Assembly (NCBI GenBank): GCA_945910005.1
Contig: OX246741.1
Coordinates: 2,590,001-2,654,000, forward strand
Source: Isoperla grammatica
Taxonomy: Eukaryota; Arthropoda; Insecta; Plecoptera; Perlodidae
Length of the DNA stretch: 64,000 bases
Direction of reading: 5' to 3'
Shown piece after piece: positions 37,264-45,600 of this stretch (the first letter of the stretch is position 1; each line of letters begins with the position of its first letter). The translations under genes and the position numbers were made by a program. The notes under the pieces were generated by a model. That model made no database searches, had not been told where the DNA came from, and worked only from the letters and a program-made list of their open reading frames with translations.

Positions 37264-37632
37264 CTAATCAAATATATCGCGTTTCTCTCTGGCAAGACGT
37301 TTGATACCTCGAGCTCTACCACCTCGAGCTCTACCTACAGACTGACCACGTTTTCGTTTTAACCTCCTTTTTAAACCCTTTCCGACCATGTTCCGGTCGA
37401 CAGCCTCAGCGACCCGTTTATGAACTATACTCTCTAGGTCTTGTTCGGGCGGTTTAATGCTGATGTCATTTAAAATATGAGCACCTGTCCTCAAAGCCTC
37501 TCTCCCGACCGCCTTGGCTCCTCTGACAAACAGGGGGCGTATTAAACGAAACATCCCTCCTAGAAAGCTTCCTATTCCCGCTCCCTTTTGAACGCGATAG
37601 CTAGCATGATAGACTGGACCTATATCGTCCAT
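37264..37632 (-). CDS. Adenovirus pVI-like minor capsid/membrane-active protein (122 aa)
   Basis: Residues 17-36 form a Gly-rich hydrophobic or amphipathic segment (GAGIGSFLGGMFRLIRPLF) resembling the membrane-lytic helix of pVI-type proteins. An Ala/Gly-rich helix follows (GAKAVGREALRTG, 38-50). The C-terminal third is highly basic (KRRLKRKR at 88-95) and ends in an RARGGRARG repeat encoded by a short direct DNA repeat at about 37305-37334. In adenoviruses such proteins link hexon to core and are cut by the protease, which is also encoded here. CAGT touches the ATG (A at 37635), but no convincing TATA box is placed for it. Confidence 0.8.
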   Translation of the reverse strand: MDDIGPVYHASYRVQKGAGIGSFLGGMFRLIRPLFVRGAKAVGREALRTGAHILNDISIKPPEQDLESIVHKRVAEAVDRNMVGKGLKRRLKRKRGQSVGRARGGRARGIKRLAREKRDIFD

Positions 37633-37684
37633 ACTGTTGCAGGGTCTTAAACAAAGTAATTCAAAATCGAAAAAACGTGTGTAT

Positions 37685-38614
37685 TTATGACTTTACAAAG
37701 TGAAGTATAGCTATAGTAGGTATAGGCGATGCTTCAAATTTCACGAGATTTCCAAATTTCGTCATCAGTTTAATAGTGATCGACTCTATATAGCTCTTTT
37801 CAACAGGAAAATAGTAAATCGGTAAGAATTGATGTTCCCCTAATGCAGATGGAAATTGAATAACACGCAAGTTACGGACCAAACTATCTCCCACCAGTTG
37901 AGGGCTGATAATATCCGTGTAAATATACACGGGTTCAGTCTCCCCTAGACCACTCGGTAAGAGCCGCCGACTAGGTTGCAAGTTCGCAGAGTGGATGTCT
38001 GCGACAACTAATTTACGTATTTGCTCGTTTGCAGCTGCTAGAGCTTCGACAGTCGGTATTCTGTTACGTATAGTAGTAATTAAATCATCTAGCCCATAGA
38101 AAATCTTGCAAGGGAATTTCACTCTAACATCAATACCGTTTTTGCCCTTCCTAACAATAGCTAATGTATTGCGTACGTCTGAAGCTATAGGCGAACTATC
38201 TGGAACCCATACAGCTTTATTCTTTTTTAGTTTCTCAATATCTATATGATCACGCATAATATAATAATTGAACTCATTTAGTAAAATCTCTTGTTTACCA
38301 GCGTCTGAAACCGTATTACGAATTGTCGTATACAAGTCTTCAAAAGAAGAGTAATCGCGAGCAGGAAAGACGACACGCCCTACCCTAGTCACAACGACAT
38401 TGGCTGTCAATTGATCGTTCTCGTCAGTTTTCACCTCTGTTTCAAGTGTATCAAATCCAAAGGGGTAGGAGAGTGCAGCCAAACCTACTGTCCAATTGCT
38501 ATTTAAAGAAAGAGGCTTTGCTAGTTTTGTAGAGAAACTTGCCAGAGTATTGTTTTCGAAAAAACTCTTTGAACTGTCCGAAGGTAGAGTAACATAAAAA
38601 TTATTCCCCTCCAT
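37685..38614 (-). CDS. Penton-like minor capsid protein (309 aa)
   Basis: Likely the vertex (single jelly-roll) capsid protein. The N-terminal block NNFYVTLPSDSS at 4-15, followed by a WTVGLAALSYPFGF segment near 41-54, matches the opening I recognise in Maverick minor capsid proteins. Strand-rich sequence without cysteine-motif enzymes follows, in keeping with a beta-barrel. Gene order (integrase, penton-like, pVI-like, MCP, protease) agrees with the morphogenesis block of this family. No internal stop is seen. The penton assignment rests on the N-terminal pattern and neighbourhood; structure prediction would settle it. Confidence 0.8.
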   Translation of the reverse strand: MEGNNFYVTLPSDSSKSFFENNTLASFSTKLAKPLSLNSNWTVGLAALSYPFGFDTLETEVKTDENDQLTANVVVTRVGRVVFPARDYSSFEDLYTTIRNTVSDAGKQEILLNEFNYYIMRDHIDIEKLKKNKAVWVPDSSPIASDVRNTLAIVRKGKNGIDVRVKFPCKIFYGLDDLITTIRNRIPTVEALAAANEQIRKLVVADIHSANLQPSRRLLPSGLGETEPVYIYTDIISPQLVGDSLVRNLRVIQFPSALGEHQFLPIYYFPVEKSYIESITIKLMTKFGNLVKFEASPIPTIAILHFVKS

Positions 38615-38632
38615 CTGAAAAGAGCGGCGTAT

Positions 38633-38668
38633 ACTGACTAAATGTTCTAAATGTGAAGGAGTTTTATA
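38633..38668 (-). promoter_or_regulatory. Core promoter of the penton-like gene
   Basis: TATAAAA starts at 38668 and TCAGT has its A at 38635, exactly 33 nt downstream. The ATG is at 38614, giving a leader of about 21 nt. Confidence 0.7.
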
Positions 38669-38694
38669 GTAGGATTCAAAAAATCAATACAGAT

Positions 38695-38867
38695 TTATAA
38701 TAACCTTTTATTTTAAGCATTACCGTGTTAAACTAGTCTAAGAATAAAAGATTTATTTCCAAGGTATAATCCCTCGTACATCTTTATAATAAACTTTTAT
38801 TTTAAACAACACTGTGCTAGACCAGTCTAAGAATATAAGATTTATTTCCGGGGTATACCCCCTCGTA
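38695..38867 (-). repeat. Tandem duplication of the 3' end of the 102-aa gene
   Basis: An 84-85-bp segment occurs twice: 38783-38867 (real gene end, with RLV then TAG) and 38695-38778 (second copy). Each copy carries the final strand of the protein (GNKS-ILRLV), a stop codon and an AAAATAAAAG poly(A)-type signal. The copies differ at scattered bases, so the duplication is not brand new. Confidence 0.85.
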
Positions 38868-39125
38868 TACGAGGGATACCTCCTCCTTTAAGCTATTGAC
38901 CGATATAATCCAATCGTCTGTAAACATTTCAAAATATCTGTTTGGTAGGTAGATGAAAAAAGATTCTTCTCCATCTTTAAGATATAATTTAATCGTCTTC
39001 CCGTATCTGGTCTCGGTCCTCTCAGCTTTTTCGATCCGATAAGGTCTGTTTATCGTTAGCTCAGGAATTGTACGGTAAGAGGACTGAGCTCCCCCCTCGT
39101 TGAACTTGGCCTTGAATGCGTCCAT
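38817..39125 (-). CDS. Small Maverick protein, possible OB-fold-like (102 aa)
   Basis: The pattern of short strands (YRIEKAERTETRYG, then KLYLKDGEESFFIYLP) with a helical YFEMFTDDW segment is compatible with a small OB-like nucleic-acid-binding protein. That is inference only; no catalytic motif is seen. A strong splice-acceptor-like run (long T tract ending GACAG, AG at 39130-39129) lies three bases before the ATG. The last codons, stop and poly(A)-like signal are tandemly duplicated downstream at 38695-38778. It lies between the integrase and the penton-like gene. Confidence 0.7.
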   Translation of the reverse strand: MDAFKAKFNEGGAQSSYRTIPELTINRPYRIEKAERTETRYGKTIKLYLKDGEESFFIYLPNRYFEMFTDDWIISVNSLKEEVSLVYEGVYPGNKSYILRLV

Positions 39126-39156
39126 GATCTGTCAAAAATAAAAAAAAATACAAAAA

Positions 39157-40212
39157 TTAGATTTGTTTGACATTAGAAGCCTTAACCCACGAATTGAAAT
39201 CATCACTATACCCCTTCCATTTAACATAATGTTCAACGACACCACGTCTACGTCTCGATTTTAAAATTTTTTCGATTTTGAATTCGCCTGGTTGTACACG
39301 TACAAGTTCGTAGTTGTAAAATTTTCCTTTGATGGGTTCACTATTTAAATCAACGAGCTCGTACACGGGTTGAGGCAATCTAGAAATAACATTTACAATT
39401 TTAAATATTTCTGTCGTAAAGTTTTCCTCATAGCCTTTAGCAAACATACGTTTCTGTTTAGCTATACGTACAAAATCGCCTACACGGAATTTAACAACAC
39501 CATGTTTAATGCGTTTTTTATTCATTCTATGCCATATGGTTTTGATATCATGGGGTGTAACCTGAGACGGTGCCATGCCTGTGGTGGAGTGAACAGAATC
39601 ATTATAACCTTTTAGTAAATCCCGTAGAACGTCTAAATAGCGAAACGTGTTTTCACGAGTGAAATATTTGTACATTCGCGATTTCTGAGTTCTATTATAA
39701 CGTTCGACCACTGCAGCCTTCACTGTAGGGTCCTGAGTTGTTTGAAACTGAATACCCCTCTTTTTTAGAAAGGCCTGTACATGTTGATTGATAAACTCTT
39801 TACCCTTATCTGATTGTAGAGTTATAGGTACGCGATTACTTTGTTTCAATACACGCTCAAGAGCTGTAACAATACTCTTCCCCGTCTTATCTTTTAATGG
39901 CTCACTCCATGCATATTTTGAAAAAACATCGATGATATTCAAAAGATATTTATAGCCGTCATTGTATTTAGCAAGAGAGACGATATCGACCAAGTCCATC
40001 TCCCATAGATCGTCGATATTGTTTACTGTGTAAGGATTCCGAGGAAAATGTTTTCTAGCTGGTTTGTGTAGAGTGTATGTGTCTTGTTTCTCCAGCCATC
40101 TGACAACATCTGGTCTTGATAAGCCGCTTGCATGTTTCAGCTTGTCTACTGACGCATAGCCAGATGGTAGTCTTAGGCTATAAAAATAATCTTCTAGTCG
40201 ATCGGCGTCCAT
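39157..40212 (-). CDS. int: Retroviral-type integrase with C-terminal chromodomain (351 aa)
   Basis: This catalyses insertion of the linear genome into the chromosome; the 6-bp target duplication is its footprint. The catalytic triad is D73 (EMDLVDI), D135 (LQSDKGKEF) and E170 (VVERYNR), with D135-E170 spaced by 35 residues, the classical D,D(35)E geometry. An N-terminal helical region precedes it. Residues about 240-305 form an SH3-like C-terminal domain, and residues about 311-351 a chromodomain (VEHYVKWKGY at 326-335, then SWVKASNV). The chromodomain may guide target choice to marked chromatin. The triad is intact and the length is usual for the family. Confidence 0.96.
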   Translation of the reverse strand: MDADRLEDYFYSLRLPSGYASVDKLKHASGLSRPDVVRWLEKQDTYTLHKPARKHFPRNPYTVNNIDDLWEMDLVDIVSLAKYNDGYKYLLNIIDVFSKYAWSEPLKDKTGKSIVTALERVLKQSNRVPITLQSDKGKEFINQHVQAFLKKRGIQFQTTQDPTVKAAVVERYNRTQKSRMYKYFTRENTFRYLDVLRDLLKGYNDSVHSTTGMAPSQVTPHDIKTIWHRMNKKRIKHGVVKFRVGDFVRIAKQKRMFAKGYEENFTTEIFKIVNVISRLPQPVYELVDLNSEPIKGKFYNYELVRVQPGEFKIEKILKSRRRRGVVEHYVKWKGYSDDFNSWVKASNVKQI

Positions 40213-40922
40213 TTACTTTTTGCAGGAAATAACTTAGCTACAACTTTCTTATACTTTTCCCCCTTACTCGATTTGACTTTACCCCACTTATCGAGATGCG
40301 CTTTACTCTGCTCCAGTATTTGCTTATAACTATCCAAATCTGATTGTTCCAATTTACTGTAATCCACCCGTTTTTTAGTTAGCAACTCCCACAATCCTCT
40401 AGTGCCTTCGTAAGTTTTACCGCCTATGATAATATTATTATTCGAGACAGTCACTGGCTCGTCGCCAATTTTAAAACTATCCGCGTCTCTACGTATTCCA
40501 AAAACGTTATCTATAGTGTGACGTTTATTAACATAGGGTGACATGTATGAACCTGCAATCTCCCCTAATTCACGTCTAGTAAATTGATCAATAGACTCCT
40601 GATCAGGTACAGGTTCACCTTTATCGAAACGTTTTACTTTTCTGCGCCTCGTTGTTTTGAAAAAAGGGCGTTGTTGAAGTTGTTGTTGTTGTTGTTTAGG
40701 CTCTAGAAAATGAATAGGAATTGGCTCTCTTTTCTTTTGTAAAGCCTTTAAATACGGGGTTTGATAGCGTCTAAACTGCGCTAGTGTATCAGAATTATAT
40801 TTTTTCCTAGACAAAGCAGTGCGCATTTTATTAGCTAAATGTTCCTCGGTCGGTGACGTTTTATTTTGAAATCTATCAAATAACTCGGGCGATATGAGAT
40901 ACATTTTTCTCAACTCCGTCAT
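40194..40922 (-). CDS. Conserved Maverick protein with GLWELL motif (242 aa), unknown role
   Basis: The protein starts with a hydrophobic-helical stretch, then a basic segment. A Gln-rich linker lies at about 77-84, and an RRRKVKR cluster at 92-98 could be a nuclear localisation or DNA-binding signal. The C-terminal third carries YEGTRGLWELL at 171-181, a block I recognise as recurrent in Maverick-linked proteins of many animals, followed by a helical repeat-like segment and a Lys-rich tail. No enzyme motif is visible. The start overlaps the preceding stop (ATGA), and the 3' end overlaps the integrase start by 19 bases. A structural or virion-associated role is an inference from conservation and position. 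Confidence 0.8.
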   Translation of the reverse strand: MTELRKMYLISPELFDRFQNKTSPTEEHLANKMRTALSRKKYNSDTLAQFRRYQTPYLKALQKKREPIPIHFLEPKQQQQQLQQRPFFKTTRRRKVKRFDKGEPVPDQESIDQFTRRELGEIAGSYMSPYVNKRHTIDNVFGIRRDADSFKIGDEPVTVSNNNIIIGGKTYEGTRGLWELLTKKRVDYSKLEQSDLDSYKQILEQSKAHLDKWGKVKSSKGEKYKKVVAKLFPAKSKWTPID

Positions 40923-41266
40923 TTATTTAGCAAACTGCCAATAACACCGGATAAAATACTGCCTAGTAGAGGAATAAGAAATCCACCCTTTTGAACTAGA
41001 ATTTTACGTTTCTTTTTAAGCGAGATTTGAGGATGTGCCAATTGGCGAAAACAACCTTTGTACTTGCAAAGTTGACGTTTCACTTTATCTGATATTTTAT
41101 GATTTCCGTTCAGAGTATTTATAACACACTCGAGTAGAGCCTTGATTAAATCGTCGTCTGCCGACTGAAGTATGGATTTCCTTACTTTAGGATTAGCGTC
41201 TTTCAAAATATGTAAAAAATGTTTATGTGACTTTAACCTTTTCATCCTCGGGTCTAACGTTTGCAT
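40919..41266 (-). CDS. Small basic protein with hydrophobic C-terminus (115 aa), core/membrane-active-like
   Basis: This is a conserved Maverick/adintovirus gene of unsettled role; a relation to adenovirus core protein X has been proposed for such proteins, and I have not tested it. Residues 1-90 are helical and basic (KKKRK near 84-88). The C-terminal roughly 22 residues are Gly-rich and hydrophobic (GGFLIPLLGSILSG), suiting membrane interaction or particle assembly. Cysteines occur near 47, 67 and 72. It overlaps the end of the ATPase gene, and its stop overlaps the next start as ATGA (40922-40919), so the two genes may be co-expressed. Confidence 0.8.
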   Translation of the reverse strand: MQTLDPRMKRLKSHKHFLHILKDANPKVRKSILQSADDDLIKALLECVINTLNGNHKISDKVKRQLCKYKGCFRQLAHPQISLKKKRKILVQKGGFLIPLLGSILSGVIGSLLNK

Positions 41267-41873
41267 AAACTATACTGGGATTGTCGAATATGTTTGTTCT
41301 GAAACGTAATAAATCGTTTGTAGCTTGACACAGATCTATTAACAAGTAACCGTGTGGACGTTTAGTTGAATCTAGATACGCTTTATGAAGACTTTGCCAA
41401 TTTTCAGGGTAGATTTGACGCGCCAAGTAGGTAATTTGACTTTTATCGCGCGGGTTTTTGAAAACAACTAAATACTTTGTATTTAATGAAATATCACGGG
41501 AACACGGGCCCTGATGAAACAGGTTTTGTGTAATGAGAATCACAGAGATGTTTCTATGATGTGAAAATTTAGAAAACAAATCTGAAACCTCCCTTCCGTA
41601 CACCTGGTTCATTAAATCATCTAGAATAATCAACTTTGGCTCTCGTTTATCGTTTTTGAATTCTGGAATACCTTTATGAAATGTAACTAGATGTTGCAAC
41701 TCGGTTGGTGCGGCACTAGATTCGCCTAGACACCACTCAATTTTTTTAAATGCTCCCTCACTACAGAGCGAGTCTAGATTTTTTATGAGCTGTATCGCAA
41801 ACGTAGTTTTACCACAGTACGAAGGACCGCTGAGGGTGAGAGTGAAAGGATGAACAAACACAGCCGATGTCAT
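41223..41873 (-). CDS. FtsK/HerA-type DNA packaging ATPase (216 aa)
   Basis: This probably pumps the genome into the capsid, like the A32-type ATPases of related viruses. The Walker A motif GPSYCGKTT is at 16-24. Walker B is LIILDD at 81-86, following a charged EPK. A conserved polar strand VILITQN lies at about 124-130. The length is typical for Maverick ATPases. The first ATG in frame is at 41873; the frame extends two codons further upstream only from a TTG, which is unlikely to start a nuclear gene. The 3' end overlaps the next gene by 44 bases in another frame. Confidence 0.93.
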   Translation of the reverse strand: MTSAVFVHPFTLTLSGPSYCGKTTFAIQLIKNLDSLCSEGAFKKIEWCLGESSAAPTELQHLVTFHKGIPEFKNDKREPKLIILDDLMNQVYGREVSDLFSKFSHHRNISVILITQNLFHQGPCSRDISLNTKYLVVFKNPRDKSQITYLARQIYPENWQSLHKAYLDSTKRPHGYLLIDLCQATNDLLRFRTNIFDNPSIVYANVRPEDEKVKVT

Positions 41874-41880
41874 TACCAAG

Positions 41881-41916
41881 ACTGACCTGATTTACTTTGT
41901 TCCGGCTTGTTTTATA
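41881..41916 (-). promoter_or_regulatory. Core promoter of the packaging ATPase
   Basis: TATAAAA begins at 41916 on the minus strand and TCAGT has its A at 41883, 33 nt apart. The ATPase ATG is at 41873, giving a leader of about 10 nt. The promoter lies inside the end of the 95-aa gene. Confidence 0.65.
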
Positions 41917-42179
41917 CATAATCGACACTGGTTTCTGCGGGGAGGCATGCCATCGTATTGTGTACGACTCCACGTATCTCTATGGCCCGGACATGCGTTA
42001 AAAGTCGCCATTTCCTTGTCTTCTTTCAAATGAGCGGGCAATCTCTCCCAGACATGTCTTATATCATCTTCTGCGTACTTTATTAGAAAACATTTTGGAA
42101 GAAAACTTAATTCCTCAACAGATAACCATAGTAGATGTTTTTTGGAGATGAAAGCCGATATGGACTGTTCGATAGACAT
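41892..42179 (-). CDS. CxxH/CxxC zinc-binding-like small protein (95 aa)
   Basis: The first 60 residues look helical and are rich in Leu, Lys and Glu. The C-terminal part has C63-x2-H66-x18-C85-x2-C88, a plausible single zinc site, followed by a short basic end. No family is recognised. Upstream on the minus strand is a TATATATATATAAT run (42211-42225) and CCAGTC (A at 42188), again TATA plus CAGT spacing of 32-34 nt, with the ATG only nine bases further on. It precedes the packaging ATPase by 18 bases. Confidence 0.6.
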   Translation of the reverse strand: MSIEQSISAFISKKHLLWLSVEELSFLPKCFLIKYAEDDIRHVWERLPAHLKEDKEMATFNACPGHRDTWSRTQYDGMPPRRNQCRLCIKQAGTK

Positions 42180-42286
42180 GGTAAGACTGGCGGGTTTATT
42201 AGGTTTAACTATTATATATATATAAGAGGAATCGAACCGCTGAAATAATAAGTCAATGTGTAAATGATATTATTTAATAATTAAAA

Positions 42287-42532
42287 CTACTGTAAAATAA
42301 TTAAGTCTACAGATGTAGGTGAGTTTATTATAATATATGTTGTAACGAAGGGTAGGCGCATATAGACCAGCGTGGTTTCTGGAAAGTCGTTATATTGAAA
42401 CGGTAGGAGGTACTCTACACCTCCTATCTTCACACCGATCCTCCTCTCCCCATCTACATGCATCGACCTGGCAGATGTCACGTCAAGCGGCTCGTGTCGG
42501 GGAAGTATGGCTATGGTTGTGAATGATGTCAT
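42287..42532 (-). CDS. Small Maverick protein, unknown function (81 aa)
   Basis: The frame begins six nt after a strong 3' splice-site sequence (pyrimidine run then TTAG, with AG at 42540-42539), so the mRNA may be spliced from an upstream leader. The protein looks compact and beta-rich, with alternating hydrophobics in the second half (LVYMRLPFVTTYIIIN). No cysteine, signal peptide or catalytic motif is evident. It lies between PolB and the 95-aa gene, in the direction of its neighbours. I do not recognise it. Its position and the acceptor-like sequence are the main arguments that it is real. Confidence 0.5.
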   Translation of the reverse strand: MTSFTTIAILPRHEPLDVTSARSMHVDGERRIGVKIGGVEYLLPFQYNDFPETTLVYMRLPFVTTYIIINSPTSVDLIILQ

Positions 42533-42614
42533 GATGAGCTAAGAAAAAAAAAGAGGTAAACGTTTTTTAGAAAATGTGGACTGTTGTAGAAATATGAGTA
42601 GTCAGACGAGTTTA

Positions 42615-45600
42615 TTAAGAGGAATCATAACCATAAGGTAATGAGTCATTGTTTTCAAGTCGCCATCTTTTAGTAAAAACCACATTGAATGTTTTTGTCT
42701 CGGGGGCAGAGACTATCAAACCATTTTGATTCCTTTTAATCTGTCTTGGATTTGTCACCTGAATAGGGGTAGGAACCTCGGACAGTATTGATTTTCTAAT
42801 GGATTCGAAATTGATTTTTTTACAGTTTTGAAAGTTGAGAGTGATTCCGCGAACTTTGCATACAGTAACATCCTCTCCCGTAGAGGTATTAGTCACCGAG
42901 AAGGCGTACGCTTTAGGACCTGAACCTAAAAACTTATCAATATAGGCGTTTGGTCCGTACTCTTCCAGCTCGTTTGTCATATCGCCTAGATAGTCTCCTA
43001 CAGGAATATCGAATGTATCGGTCGGGCGTTTCACATAGATGACGCTGTCTGTGTCACAGTAGAGCACCGAGCGTCCGATTTGTTTTAGATAACTGTAAAG
43101 TTTAAGTCGCGCCCCCGTTGTGACGTAGGCTGCAATAGCCACATTCACAGTGTTGTTAACTTTAATCTCTTCTTCACAGTATTTATACGTTATCCAAACC
43201 ATATCGTCGTTCGGGAATAACAAGTCTTGTACTTCAATTCCTGGTGTTGTGAGAAACTGAAACAACTCGCGGGGTTCTTTAACAATCTTTGTCTGGCTGA
43301 GATTATCCCTTAAACTAAATTTGCCCCATAGCGTGTTTAAAGCTAACTTGCTAATGGATCTCAAACAGGGGTTCTTAGATATGTTTTCAGGTGACAATTC
43401 GATACCTTCGTTTGCTTTATAATCGCTCAGGTATTTTTCTCTGTCTTGTTCGGTTTTAACCCAGGTAGGCCAACCCGATGCCTCTTGTTTTAGCTTCAAA
43501 AACATGTTGATGTACTCTACGAATAACCCACCCTCAACCCCATCAAACTGTGTAACGTCATACTGTATAAACTCGTGAATTTTGATAAATTCGTATCCCA
43601 TATGAATAGCTTCTCGAATCTCGTCAATGACCCAGGTCCCCGTAATGGCGCGCTCCTGTCGTGAATGGTTACAAGAACCGTTGTTCATACTAAGAGCACA
43701 GGTATGACACAAAGCAAACAAAAGTTTTGAATTGCCTTTAAAAGGTGCAACAGGGTGATAGAGATCCTTAGGGGGAAGGATGGTACATTTAATAAAACCA
43801 TCTAGTTTCAAGATCTCACTAGGACAGGGACATTCTTTTCCCACATAAATATGTGTAGGGTGTTTCAAAGGAAACTTAAAATTTTTACATATATCGGGGT
43901 AGAGACTTATAATGTCAACATAACAAATTTGTTCTCCTTCTTTAACGGTGTACTCTAATTTGAATGCTTCTGTTCGCCCCCCATACAGAGCATCTCTAAA
44001 ATTTATGGGTTGCTGATTAACCAGAGGGTTGTTTTTAAGACGAGATTCGAGTTCGGGTGATTTATCGAGTATTTCACGGAACTGACACCCCCACATGATG
44101 TGTAAAGTGTAGCCGGCTTTACAGATCATCTCTATACGCTGTAATGTATCTTCGTATCTGTCTGCAAGTGTCTCCTCTGTGTTAACAATAACCTGATCTC
44201 TGTTGAGCTGGCATAGGGGACACCCATGCCAAAAACACCCTAAATACTCAAACACCTCCTTTGTTTCTTCACAGAAACCGTCTACTTTTTTACCTGGGAA
44301 TTCGGGTAACCGTTTTTCCCGACCGGTGCCTGCATGTTGAATAACAATGTTACGGTTTTCGGCTTCATAAATTAACCATTTGATGGCCTCTGCCGATTGT
44401 TTGTCGGCCAATCGATATCCGCAAGAAGGAACAATGCCTATAGTTTCCGGTTTTAAAAAGTTTCTTCTAAAAACTTTATTACAGGCAGATGCTATGGTAA
44501 TAGCTTCGAGGAAAGGATCGACGTTGCCTATTTCTAGAAACATCTTGCGAAATGATTGACAGGCCAGTCTTAGTACATTGACATCGTCTATACAATAACT
44601 TTCTAGTTCATGCTTGTTATCAAACACTTTTCCTAGTTGTTCTTTGTACCACTTATGAAACTCTGTGTAGGCGGCCGGTGACATGTACTCATCGCCAAAG
44701 AAATAGGGCGTAGGAATAGGCCCTATGTAATTTAAATTCTGATCAGTATTAAATAAGTGCGGGTAATAACCTTTTTTCACCTTCAAGTCAAATGCTTTCG
44801 GCAGGGCACTTAGAGGCATAGGTAGAAAACTGAGAGAATCTATGAAGCGTATATGTTCTATGTCCATGACAAGGATTTTGCGCCCATTTTTTATTAATGA
44901 CGGTGTCCATCTTTTTTCGATACACCGTCTGAGAATAAAATGTGAATCATAGCTTCGACCATTGTGTGAAATACATATTATTCTCTCGATCTTGGGGCGT
45001 GGTTCAATTAAAAAATCTAGAAACTCTACTACTGGCTCGTTCCAGCAAGATATCTGCCGTGTTCCACAAACGGAACAGTCTGCTAGCTCGTTGGAACCTA
45101 TGCATTGAAAACAAGCTGTTTGTGCGACCAGTAGATTCGGTTTGTGTTCGAATATTTCACCCTCGAGCTGTGTGTTCTGTGTGGATTCAATATCGAAAAA
45201 AACAATCATCCAGTCTAGTTTGTTCCGGGGAAGACCTAATTTTCTCATATAGCACTGATGACCTGGAAAGACATTATCCAAACACACTCTACAAAACACT
45301 TTACCGCATTCATGATCATCGTGTATAAATTTAAGGCATGTGGGACAGTTTTTACGAATCATACATACCGATTTTTTACGGAAACGTTTCTCCAAGTGTC
45401 GTTTGAAACACGAGTCACTTCTAAAATATCTCAAGCATGATTCACAATATATTTTTACATCGTCTACAATGCAAGGAGGCGTGCTAAGACAACCAGAACA
45501 TGTTTTATCACATACATGTCGTGAAAGATTCTTAAACCCACGATGACATCCTCTACATATAAAACGTTTTGCCATGGCTGCTGGGAGATTAATAATAACA

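Noticed and set aside
37260..37322. Upstream extension of the major capsid protein
   Set aside because: Would need a GTG start and overlaps the pVI-like gene; the ATG at 37259 fits better.
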